From positions 124,001-188,000 of the forward strand of contig NZ_JAUMKC010000006.1 of NCBI RefSeq assembly GCF_030519355.1: a DNA stretch of 64,000 bases. The letters are read 5' to 3'. Position numbers and translations under genes: made by a program. Within the stretch, counting starts at the first letter, position 1. Each line of letters opens with the position of its first letter. A model generated the notes under the pieces. The model saw only the letters and a list, made by a program, of their open reading frames with translations, was not told the origin of the DNA and searched no databases. This document shows, piece by piece, positions 43,986 through 52,298 of this stretch. The stretch is from Mucilaginibacter sp. L3T2-6 (GTDB taxonomy: Bacteria > Bacteroidota > Bacteroidia > Sphingobacteriales > Sphingobacteriaceae).

Positions 43986-46900
43986 ATGAGAAAACTATTA
44001 CTTTTTTGTTCCCTGCTTGTCCTGCTGGCAAGCGGGGCGTATGCCCAGAGCGGGACGGTGACCGGCACGGTAAACGATCCGCAGGGCCAGCCTTTGCCGG
44101 GGGCAACGGTTCAGGTTGCAGGCGAAAAACAGGTTACCATTACCAACGTAAACGGCAAGTTCAGCATCCAGGCGTCAGTAGGGCAAACCCTGCACATCAC
44201 ATTTGTAGGCTATCAGCCTGTCGACATTAAGCTGAGTACAATTACCGATAATCTTGTGGTAGCCTTTAAGTCCGGCGCTACGGATTTAAATGAAGTGGTG
44301 GTAACAGGCTATACGTCTGAAAAGAAAAAGGACCTGACCGGCGCGGTATCTGTAATTAATGTAAACGAAATTAAGGACATTCCCGAAGGTAACCCGATGA
44401 GGGCTTTGCAAGGGCGCGTCCCGGGACTAAGCATCTACTCCGACGGTTCGCCAAACGGCGCGGTGGCAGTAAGGGTGCGCGGTACAACTACGCTGAATGA
44501 TAACGACCCATTGTATATCATCGATGGCATCCCGACTCAGCGCGGTTTACAAGAGCTTAACCAGAACGACATCGAATCTATCCAGGTATTGCGCGATGCA
44601 TCGGCGGCAAGTATTTATGGATCGCGTGCTGCGGCAGGTGTTATTATCGTAACTACCAAGCGCGGTAAAAATGGCGTACAGCGCATAGATTTTGACGCGT
44701 CGACTTCAGTACAATATTACAATAGCAAGCTGAGCACCTTAAGTGCTTTACAGCATGGGCAGGCTTACTGGCAGGCGCAGGTAAACGACGATCAGTTTGG
44801 CGTGAACCATGTTAATAACCAACTGGTAGACCCGGTTGAATTTGGTGGCGTTTATACGTTCGACTGGAACCACGATTATAATAACCCCATACTTAATCAG
44901 GTAAATATTGCTCCCTACATCGATCCAAATAACAAGACCATGCGCTCAGCCAATACCAGCTGGTTCGATGAAATATCCCAGCCGTCGTTATTGCAGTCGT
45001 ATAATCTCTCTCTGTCAAACGGTAGCGACAAGGGCAGCTATCTTTTTTCCGTTGGGTATTATAATAATAAAGGCATCATCAAAGAAACGGGCGATACCAA
45101 GTATAATATCAGGCTGAACAGCCAGTACAACCTGTTTGGCGGCAAGTTAAAGATAGGAGAGACCCTGTCGGCAACATATATGAAGGACCCTCAATTGCCG
45201 GTTGGAAGCATCACCATTCTTTCGCTGATTGAAAATCCGATCATCCCGATACATACGGTTGATGGAATTGGCTGGGGCGGGCCCATCGCCGGTATGGACG
45301 ACAGGGACAACCCTGTTAGGCTGATAGAAGATAATAAACAGAACTTTAACAACTTTGGCCGTGTGTTCGGCAATGTTTTCGCCGACCTGGAGATAGTTAA
45401 AAATCTGCATTTTAAGACCACCTTTGCGGCTGACTTTGCCGGTAACTATTACCGCTGGCTGCAAATACCTTATACTGCAGGCTTCTTATCAGACAATAGG
45501 ACTATTGCAGGCCAGTCAACCGATTATGCCGTTACTGAAACCTGGCAAAATCAGCTGACCTATGATCTGACCTGGAAAAAGCATCAGTTCAACTTTTTAC
45601 TGGGCGAGGAGAATATAAAGGACAAGTATCAAAATTTTAACGGCAATGTGCAGGGCCTTACACTGGCTAACATCGATTACGCCTACCTGAGCGAAGGCAC
45701 CAGTAATATTGTAGCCAATGGCGGCGGCGCTGGTGATGCATTGGTCTCATTTTTTGGAAAGATTAATTACTCCTTTGCCAACAAATACCTGGCATCGGTA
45801 ACGTTACGCCGTGATGGATCGTCGAAATTTGGGGCTGATAACCGCTACGCCTATTTCCCGGCCGTATCAGCCGGTTGGAGAATAAGTCAGGAAGATTTTC
45901 TGAAGGATAACCGCATAATTTCTGACTTAAAGCTGCGGGCTGGCTGGGGACAAACCGGCAACCAGAATATCGCGAACAATGCTACTTATTCGCTTTACCA
46001 GTCCATTTACGGAAATCGCGGCGCTTTTAATGGCGACGCTGGCAGCGCTTATGATATCACAGGTAAAGGTTCGGGCACTTTGCCGTCTGGTTTTACCTCA
46101 ACACAAACCGGCAATCCTGATCTGAAATGGGAAACTACCACCCAAACCAATATCGGTGTCGACTTTGGCTTGTTCAATAACATCCTGACAGGTTCATTTG
46201 ATGTATTTAACAAAAATACCACCGACATTTTGATCAACCCGCCATATCTGGCTGTATTGGGCGAGGGCGGTAACGAGTGGTACAACGGGGCATCCGAAAA
46301 TGTGAAAGGCTTCGAAACACTGCTTAACTACCGGGGAAAAATAGGCAGCGATTTCACCGTGGGCCTTACCGGGAATATCGCCGCATACCGTGCTAAAATT
46401 ACCAAACTTCCGGCAGCTGCTATTAATGGCTACCCCGGCAATGGTACAACCCAAACTATTATCGGCCGTTCGCCAAACTCGCAGTTCGGTTATGTGGTAC
46501 AGGGCATTTTCCAAAACCAGGCTGAAGTGGACGCTGCCGCTGCACAACCCGGCAAAGGCGTAGGGCGTTTACGTTATAAAGACCTTAATGGTGATAATGT
46601 GATTAACCCAACCGACGAAACCTATATCGGCAACTCCGACCCTGATTTTACTTACGGCTTAAATACTTCGCTGGGCTATAAGGGCTTTTCGCTAAGCATC
46701 TTCCTGCAAGGTGTAAAGGGGGGAACGGTTTACAATTCCTACAAATACCTGACAGATTTCAGCTCGCTGGCGCCAGGCTCTAACTGGGGCACAAGAGCAC
46801 TCACCGCATGGACGCCAAAAAACACCGGCTCAACCATTCCGGCCCTTACGCTGGTTAACAACAACGACGAAGGCCGGTATTCAACTTACTTCCTTGAAAG

Positions 46901-47114
46901 CGGCTCGTATCTCAAGCTCAGGAATATCCAACTGGCGTATGATTTCAAAAACCTGTTCAAGACTGTTAAGCTGCAGCGCGCCACATTTTATGTGCAGGCC
47001 AGCAACCTGTTCAGGGTTAAAAATTCGTCGTACACGGGCCCTGACCCTGAAAACCCCGGCAATGGTTATCCAATCCCGGTAATTACTACCATCGGTCTCA
47101 ATCTGTCATACTAA
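43986..47114 (+). CDS. susC: SusC-family TonB-dependent receptor
   Basis: 1042 residues; the signal peptide ends GAYAQ. The CarboxypepD_reg-like domain (about 25-105: GTVNDPQGQPLPGATV) is followed by the plug, with TonB-box-type LNEVVVTGY and RVRGTTTLNDNDPLYIIDGIP, and by the 22-strand barrel ending with aromatic-rich GLNLSY. It forms the outer-membrane pore that, with the SusD lid, imports oligosaccharide using TonB energy. 55 bases after the MFS gene and 16 bases before susD. Confidence 0.95.
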   Translation: MRKLLLFCSLLVLLASGAYAQSGTVTGTVNDPQGQPLPGATVQVAGEKQVTITNVNGKFSIQASVGQTLHITFVGYQPVDIKLSTITDNLVVAFKSGATDLNEVVVTGYTSEKKKDLTGAVSVINVNEIKDIPEGNPMRALQGRVPGLSIYSDGSPNGAVAVRVRGTTTLNDNDPLYIIDGIPTQRGLQELNQNDIESIQVLRDASAASIYGSRAAAGVIIVTTKRGKNGVQRIDFDASTSVQYYNSKLSTLSALQHGQAYWQAQVNDDQFGVNHVNNQLVDPVEFGGVYTFDWNHDYNNPILNQVNIAPYIDPNNKTMRSANTSWFDEISQPSLLQSYNLSLSNGSDKGSYLFSVGYYNNKGIIKETGDTKYNIRLNSQYNLFGGKLKIGETLSATYMKDPQLPVGSITILSLIENPIIPIHTVDGIGWGGPIAGMDDRDNPVRLIEDNKQNFNNFGRVFGNVFADLEIVKNLHFKTTFAADFAGNYYRWLQIPYTAGFLSDNRTIAGQSTDYAVTETWQNQLTYDLTWKKHQFNFLLGEENIKDKYQNFNGNVQGLTLANIDYAYLSEGTSNIVANGGGAGDALVSFFGKINYSFANKYLASVTLRRDGSSKFGADNRYAYFPAVSAGWRISQEDFLKDNRIISDLKLRAGWGQTGNQNIANNATYSLYQSIYGNRGAFNGDAGSAYDITGKGSGTLPSGFTSTQTGNPDLKWETTTQTNIGVDFGLFNNILTGSFDVFNKNTTDILINPPYLAVLGEGGNEWYNGASENVKGFETLLNYRGKIGSDFTVGLTGNIAAYRAKITKLPAAAINGYPGNGTTQTIIGRSPNSQFGYVVQGIFQNQAEVDAAAAQPGKGVGRLRYKDLNGDNVINPTDETYIGNSDPDFTYGLNTSLGYKGFSLSIFLQGVKGGTVYNSYKYLTDFSSLAPGSNWGTRALTAWTPKNTGSTIPALTLVNNNDEGRYSTYFLESGSYLKLRNIQLAYDFKNLFKTVKLQRATFYVQASNLFRVKNSSYTGPDPENPGNGYPIPVITTIGLNLSY

Positions 47115-47130
47115 CTATTAACTGGAAAAA

Positions 47131-48858
47131 ATGAAAAAGCTTAAATATATAGCAGCAATTGTTTTAGCGATGAGCGCTGCATCCTGTAAAAAATACCTGG
47201 ACGAAACGCCGCAGGGTGTTGTCTCCAAAGAAGACCTGACAACACCGGCCAATACGGATGCAATGGTGATTGCAGCCTATTCGTACCTCGGTAATGATTA
47301 TTATTTCTATCCGTTCAGCAGCATGTGGGCTTACGGCAGCATCCGGAGCGGCGATGCCTATAAAGGCGGCGGTGGCCCGGGCGACATTGCCGAGTATAAC
47401 CAGTTCGAGGTATTCTCCAATAACACGATCACCAACGGCTCCGGCGATAATGTTTTTTACCAGTTGTATGTGGGGATAGCCCGTTGCAACACGGCACTAA
47501 CTTTGGTTGAGGGTCAGGATGTTGCTAACTATCCCCTGAAAACACAGCGGGAGGCTGAGCTGAAATTTTTACGCGGGCACTTTTATTTCCTGCTGAAGAT
47601 TTTGTTTAAGCATATCCCGTATATTGATGAAACCATACAAAAGTCAGCCGCAAATTATGGTGCAGTATCCAATGTCGCACTCACCAGCGACCAACTCTGG
47701 ACTAAGATCGCAGACGATTTTACTTTCGCAGCCGCCAATCTGCCAGTAACTCAAACTGACGCAGGCCGGGCAACCAAAGGCGCAGCAGAAGCTTACCTGG
47801 CAAAGACCCTGTTATACCAGGCATACACCCAGGATGACAAAAATAATGTAACGGGTATCGACAACACCAAGTTGCAGGCTGTTGTTGCCAATTGCGATGC
47901 CGTGATCAATTCAGGAAAATACCAGTTGGATGCGGACTTTGCCGACAACTTTTTGCCGCAGTTTAATAACTCGCCCGAATCGGTGTTTTCTATTCAGTAT
48001 TCCAAAAATGACCAGACGCCGCTTGGAAGGGTTGATGCCGGGCATTGCCTGGATTACCCGATGGATGCCGAATATGGCTGCTGCGGTTTCCACGTGCCGA
48101 GCGATAACATGGTGAATGCATTTAAAACCGGTGCTACCGGCCTGCCAATGTTCAATACCTTTAACGATAACGACGTAGTGCCGTCGAACGATTTTAACAC
48201 CAACACGTTCGACCCACGGCTTGACCATACTGTTGCCATTCCCGGTCACCCCTATAAATATCAGACTAATCTGCCTTACCAGGCCGCCTGGGCACGCGAT
48301 CAGCAGTCATACGGCCCTTTGCTGAGCCTGAAAGAAGTGGTAGCTTACACCGACCCTTCGTTTACCCGTTTCCCGCCGTTTATGTCAAGCTCGAAGAACT
48401 GGGAAATTATCCGCTATGCTGATGTACTGCTGATGAAAGCCGAAGCACTGATAAAGCTTGGGCGCGAGAATGACGCCCTGCCATTAATAAACCAGGTACG
48501 GCAGCGCGCCATGAACAGCACGGCTCTGCTGAAAAAGGCTGATGGCACACCGACATCAAACTATAAAATGGATATTTACAGGCCGGGCGTTAACTGTACC
48601 TGGACGAATGATTATGCGTGGAATGCCCTTATGTTTGAACGCCGCCTGGAGTTTGCGATGGAAGGCTACCGTTTCTTTGACCTGGTACGCTGGGGCATAG
48701 CGGCTGATTATTTGAACAACTATTTCCAGGCCGAGGTGAAACGTACGCCGCATTTGGTTGGCGCACACTTTACCAAAAACCGTGATGAATATTTACCAAT
48801 ATCGCAGGCACAGATCAATTTCAGCAAGGGATTGTATAAACAAAATCCGGGCTGGTAA
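47131..48858 (+). CDS. susD: SusD/RagB-family glycan-binding lipoprotein
   Basis: 575 residues. Lipobox AASC (about residue 20) followed by KKYLDETPQGVVS. TPR-like helices follow: RGHFYFLLKILFKHIP, AEAYLAKTLLYQAYT, and the classic C-terminal block WEIIRYADVLLMKAEALIKLG, FERRLEFAMEGYRFFDLVRWG and YLPISQAQI. Surface-anchored lid of the SusC pore that captures the glycan. Follows susC by 16 bases. Confidence 0.95.
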   Translation: MKKLKYIAAIVLAMSAASCKKYLDETPQGVVSKEDLTTPANTDAMVIAAYSYLGNDYYFYPFSSMWAYGSIRSGDAYKGGGGPGDIAEYNQFEVFSNNTITNGSGDNVFYQLYVGIARCNTALTLVEGQDVANYPLKTQREAELKFLRGHFYFLLKILFKHIPYIDETIQKSAANYGAVSNVALTSDQLWTKIADDFTFAAANLPVTQTDAGRATKGAAEAYLAKTLLYQAYTQDDKNNVTGIDNTKLQAVVANCDAVINSGKYQLDADFADNFLPQFNNSPESVFSIQYSKNDQTPLGRVDAGHCLDYPMDAEYGCCGFHVPSDNMVNAFKTGATGLPMFNTFNDNDVVPSNDFNTNTFDPRLDHTVAIPGHPYKYQTNLPYQAAWARDQQSYGPLLSLKEVVAYTDPSFTRFPPFMSSSKNWEIIRYADVLLMKAEALIKLGRENDALPLINQVRQRAMNSTALLKKADGTPTSNYKMDIYRPGVNCTWTNDYAWNALMFERRLEFAMEGYRFFDLVRWGIAADYLNNYFQAEVKRTPHLVGAHFTKNRDEYLPISQAQINFSKGLYKQNPGW

Positions 48859-48877
48859 AATAAGATATTGGGGACGC

Positions 48878-48974
48878 CTTGCGCCAAACCGCTCTCCAAA
48901 GGAGAGGGTTTGGCGCAAGATTAATCGATAGCGCAGCTTAAGTCCTCTCCTTTGGAGAGGATTTAGGTGAGGCG
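48878..48974. repeat. Two palindromic repeats inside the fructan locus
   Basis: 48878-48919: CTTGCGCCAAACC and its complement around CTCTCCAAAGGAGAG. 48941-48974: CCTCTCCTTTGGAGAGG then ATTTAGGTGAGGCG, a common dispersed Bacteroidota repeat. They lie between susD and the GH172 gene and could lower read-through. Confidence 0.6.
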
Positions 48975-49017
48975 AAGCGGAAGCTAATGGTTGCGTATTT
49001 TTTGTTAACTTGTCTAC

Positions 49018-50586
49018 ATGCGTAGTATTAAGAATATATCGTTTAGTGTGATGCTGTGTTTGCCCTGCCTTTTCGGATATGCACAGGGGCGTGTCGATAT
49101 GCGCTCACTTTTGCGCGAGATAGTGGATTACAACGCCATGGCTAGATGGCCCGCGCCTGCGTATCATGAAATACAGGCCAGCAGCTACGACCGTAAATCG
49201 CTGGCTCCCGGTCAGTCCGGCTGGTTTGCCAATGGCGATGCATCCCAATATATCCGTATGGAAAAAAACGGCGGCAGAACGGAGCATGTAATGATGGAAG
49301 CCGATGGTCCGGGTGCAATAGTACGCTTTTGGCTGACAACGTTTAAACGGAACGGTACGTTAAGGATTTATTTCGATAACCAAGCCGAACCAACCGTTAC
49401 GATACCTGCATACGATTTAATGCGAAACGGACTGGGAATCGGTCAACCTTTGCTACAGCCTCATTCCAGTTATGAGCCAAAAGAGAAAGGCGGCAGTACG
49501 CTATATCTGCCAATGCCATTTGCCAAACATTGCAAAATAACTTTTGAGGATAAGGATACCGATGATCAGCCAAGATATTATCAGATAAATTACCGGGTGT
49601 ATAATGAGGATGCTAAAGTGAAAACATTTAGCGTCGACCAGGTGGCATCAGCTAAATCGCTTATCGATTCGGTGAATGAGAAGCTGCGGCATCCGGGAAT
49701 GCCATCGGGACAAAAAATCAGTCTGAGCAAAACAATCGGCACTGAAAAGCCGCTTGCTTTGAACTTGCCTGCCGGTACTCATGCTGTTAAGCAAATCGCA
49801 ATCCAGTTGAAAGACATTAGCACGCAGGCGGATAAGTTAATGGTGGCGATAAAATTTGATGGCAGACGAACTGTATACTGCCCCCTTGGTGATTTTATGG
49901 GAAGCGGCAAAGGCGGTAAACCAATAGAAAGCTGGTACCGTAGCGTCACAAAAGACGGTAATATCGATTTAAGATGGGTGATGCCATACCGAAAGTCGGC
50001 AAGCATTACATTGGTAAATACATCTTCGGAAGATATGCCTGTTACACTTACCGCAGTTACTGAAAATTGGAAATGGGATAGCCATTCTCTTTACTTTCAT
50101 GCTGATTGGAAAGAAGGACACGATATCCCTGTCCGCAAGGAAGAAAAAGATAACCCCATTGAATGGAACTTTAATACCATCAAGGGCCGCGGCATGTTTA
50201 TGGGCGATACTTTCGCCGTGGATAACCTGATGCACACCTGGTACGGCGAAGGCGACCAGAAATATTGGGTGGACGGCAATATCTTTCCGTCGGAATACGG
50301 CACAGGGACAGAAGATTACTATAATACCTCGTGGGCGCCGGTAGTACTTTACCAAACGCCATTCGCCAATGCCCCACGGGCTGATAACAGCGACTCATTC
50401 GGGGCAAACACGTTTACCCGTACACGCAACCTCGACAGGGTGCCGTTCCACAATAATTTCAAATATGATTTGGAAATGCTCGGCTGGCAAAACGGGGAAA
50501 TCAATGCATCAGCCGTTACCTATTGGTATGGCGATATTGCACAAAAAACAAAAGCAAACTCAACAAGGAAAAACAATAAACGCTAA
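49018..50586 (+). CDS. GH172 (DUF2961) fructofuranosidase/arabinofuranosidase-like enzyme
   Basis: 522 residues; the signal peptide ends GYAQ (about residue 23). DUF2961 double jelly-roll with WFANGDASQYIRMEKNGGRTEHVMMEADGPGAIVRFWLT, YDLMRNG, and the catalytic region HTWYGEGDQKYWVDGNIFPSEYGTGTEDYYN. E411 and E432 are 21 residues apart, as I recall for the two catalytic glutamates of the difructose-dianhydride enzyme of Bifidobacterium. GH172 acts on alpha-D-fructofuranosides or D-arabinofuranosides. Encoded next to GH32 in a fructan-type locus, so alpha-linked fructose is the likely target. Periplasmic. Confidence 0.85.
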   Translation: MRSIKNISFSVMLCLPCLFGYAQGRVDMRSLLREIVDYNAMARWPAPAYHEIQASSYDRKSLAPGQSGWFANGDASQYIRMEKNGGRTEHVMMEADGPGAIVRFWLTTFKRNGTLRIYFDNQAEPTVTIPAYDLMRNGLGIGQPLLQPHSSYEPKEKGGSTLYLPMPFAKHCKITFEDKDTDDQPRYYQINYRVYNEDAKVKTFSVDQVASAKSLIDSVNEKLRHPGMPSGQKISLSKTIGTEKPLALNLPAGTHAVKQIAIQLKDISTQADKLMVAIKFDGRRTVYCPLGDFMGSGKGGKPIESWYRSVTKDGNIDLRWVMPYRKSASITLVNTSSEDMPVTLTAVTENWKWDSHSLYFHADWKEGHDIPVRKEEKDNPIEWNFNTIKGRGMFMGDTFAVDNLMHTWYGEGDQKYWVDGNIFPSEYGTGTEDYYNTSWAPVVLYQTPFANAPRADNSDSFGANTFTRTRNLDRVPFHNNFKYDLEMLGWQNGEINASAVTYWYGDIAQKTKANSTRKNNKR

Positions 50587-52116
50587 ATGACCATGATAAG
50601 AAACAGATTATTAATTCTTTCACTGCTTGCTATTTCGCTTCGGGGAATGGCGCAGGACGCTACACCACCTACGCCGCAATGGCGGCCTGTATACCACTTT
50701 ACACCCGATAAATACTGGACCAACGACCCCAACGGGTTAATTTACCTGAATGGCAAATTCCAGCTGTACTATCAGCATAATCCGCAGGAAAATAAATGGG
50801 GTCACATGAGCTGGGGCCATGCTGAAAGTGCCGACCTGGTGCACTGGAAACATCTGCCCGTGGCCATTCACGAAGTAGTTACCAGGGATACTACCGTTTA
50901 TATTTATTCAGGCTCGGCAGTCATCGACAAAAATAACACCAGCGGTTTTGGCAAAAATGGTAAGGGGCCTATCGTGGCTATCTTCACAGGAGATTTGCCT
51001 AAACAACACAAAGAAGCACAATACATAGCCTATAGTAATGATAACGGTATGTCGTATAAATTATATGACAAGGACCCCGTTATCGACTTGAATATGCGCG
51101 ACTTCCGGGACCCTAACGTCTTTTGGTTTGCGCCAAAAAAACAGTGGATCATGACCGTGTCGATGGTGAACGAACACATGGTGCGTTTTTATGGTTCTAA
51201 AGACTTAAAGCACTGGGAAAAGCTTAGTGATTTTGGCCCGGCGGGTTATACTAAAAATGGATGGGAATGCCCATCGATGCTGCCGCTTCCGGTTAATGGT
51301 AACCCGGCCAATACAAAATACGTGCTGTTTGTATCGAACTTTGGCGAGCATGGCCCGCAGATGCAATACTTTGTGGGCGATTTTGATGGAACTAAATTTA
51401 CTAACCTGAACCCTGCTGAAAAAATGCTGCGCGTAGATTACGGCGACTGCTTTTACGCTGCTATCGCCTGGCGTGATGCACCGGCAAATAAAAAGATATT
51501 GATAGGCTGGCTGATCAATGGTAAGCCGGAAACTTCTCCATGGAAAGGCCAGATGTCTATACCAAGGGATTTGTCGCTAAGGAACACCGCGGATGGTATC
51601 CGTCTTTTCCAAAACCCGGCTGCTATCATTACCAATTCGTTATCTAAATATGCAAAGGGGGCCGTAATATCAAAAACAAATTTGCCCGTGAGCGGCGCTA
51701 TGAAACTGAACGGCGCTTCGCATCTTAACGCCAATTCCTATTGGATAGATGCCGAAATACAGCCGGGTAAATCGGAGAAAAGCGGGTTCATTGTAGCATC
51801 TGATGCCGATGGCTCAAAAAAGATCGAGGTTGGATATAATGCAGCAAGTAAAGAAATTTATGTCGACTGCTCCACTGCGGAAAACGCCAATAAGGACAAA
51901 CGCAACCTTCTACAAACCGCCCCGGTAAATGCCGTTAACGGCGTTATCAGGCTGCGTGTGCTGGTCGATAAATCGTCGCTTGAAGTATTCGGCAATGGCG
52001 GCGAACAGGTGATATCGACCATGATCTACCCCGATAAAGACGCAACCGGCCTTTCAGCATTTGCTTCTGGAACAGCTGTTTTCAAAACGCTGAAAATTTG
52101 GGACATGGATAGATAG
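50587..52116 (+). CDS. GH32 beta-fructofuranosidase (levanase/inulinase type)
   Basis: 509 residues starting at the base after the GH172 stop; the signal peptide ends GMAQ (about residue 23). Five-bladed propeller with WTNDPNG (nucleophile D47), FRDPNVF (D175) and WECP (acid/base E227), then a beta-sandwich (about 345-505) with LRVLVDKSSLEVFGNGGEQV. It splits beta-2,1 or 2,6 fructosides, releasing fructose in the periplasm. Exo or endo action cannot be told. Fructose would go to the MFS porter and to the HTCS sensor. Confidence 0.95.
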   Translation: MTMIRNRLLILSLLAISLRGMAQDATPPTPQWRPVYHFTPDKYWTNDPNGLIYLNGKFQLYYQHNPQENKWGHMSWGHAESADLVHWKHLPVAIHEVVTRDTTVYIYSGSAVIDKNNTSGFGKNGKGPIVAIFTGDLPKQHKEAQYIAYSNDNGMSYKLYDKDPVIDLNMRDFRDPNVFWFAPKKQWIMTVSMVNEHMVRFYGSKDLKHWEKLSDFGPAGYTKNGWECPSMLPLPVNGNPANTKYVLFVSNFGEHGPQMQYFVGDFDGTKFTNLNPAEKMLRVDYGDCFYAAIAWRDAPANKKILIGWLINGKPETSPWKGQMSIPRDLSLRNTADGIRLFQNPAAIITNSLSKYAKGAVISKTNLPVSGAMKLNGASHLNANSYWIDAEIQPGKSEKSGFIVASDADGSKKIEVGYNAASKEIYVDCSTAENANKDKRNLLQTAPVNAVNGVIRLRVLVDKSSLEVFGNGGEQVISTMIYPDKDATGLSAFASGTAVFKTLKIWDMDR

Positions 52117-52190
52117 GAGTCTTTAGTCGTTAGCACTGAGTCTTAAGTCAGAACTTTTTCAGACTCGAGACTCTTCACAATAAATTGGCT

Positions 52191-52230
52191 TACCGGGAGC
52201 GCCTGCCCAACAGACGCCCCGGTATTTTTA
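52191..52230 (+). terminator. Terminator of the fructan operon
   Basis: TACCGGGAGCG and CGCCCCGGTA arms followed by TTTTTAT. It is preceded by a GAGTC/GACTC-rich stretch (52119-52175) that resembles another dispersed repeat. Confidence 0.7.
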
Positions 52231-52298
52231 TATAAATGTGGTTTTGACGGTTAAAATTTTTAATTTGGCCGATATTTACTTACATACACCTAAAAACT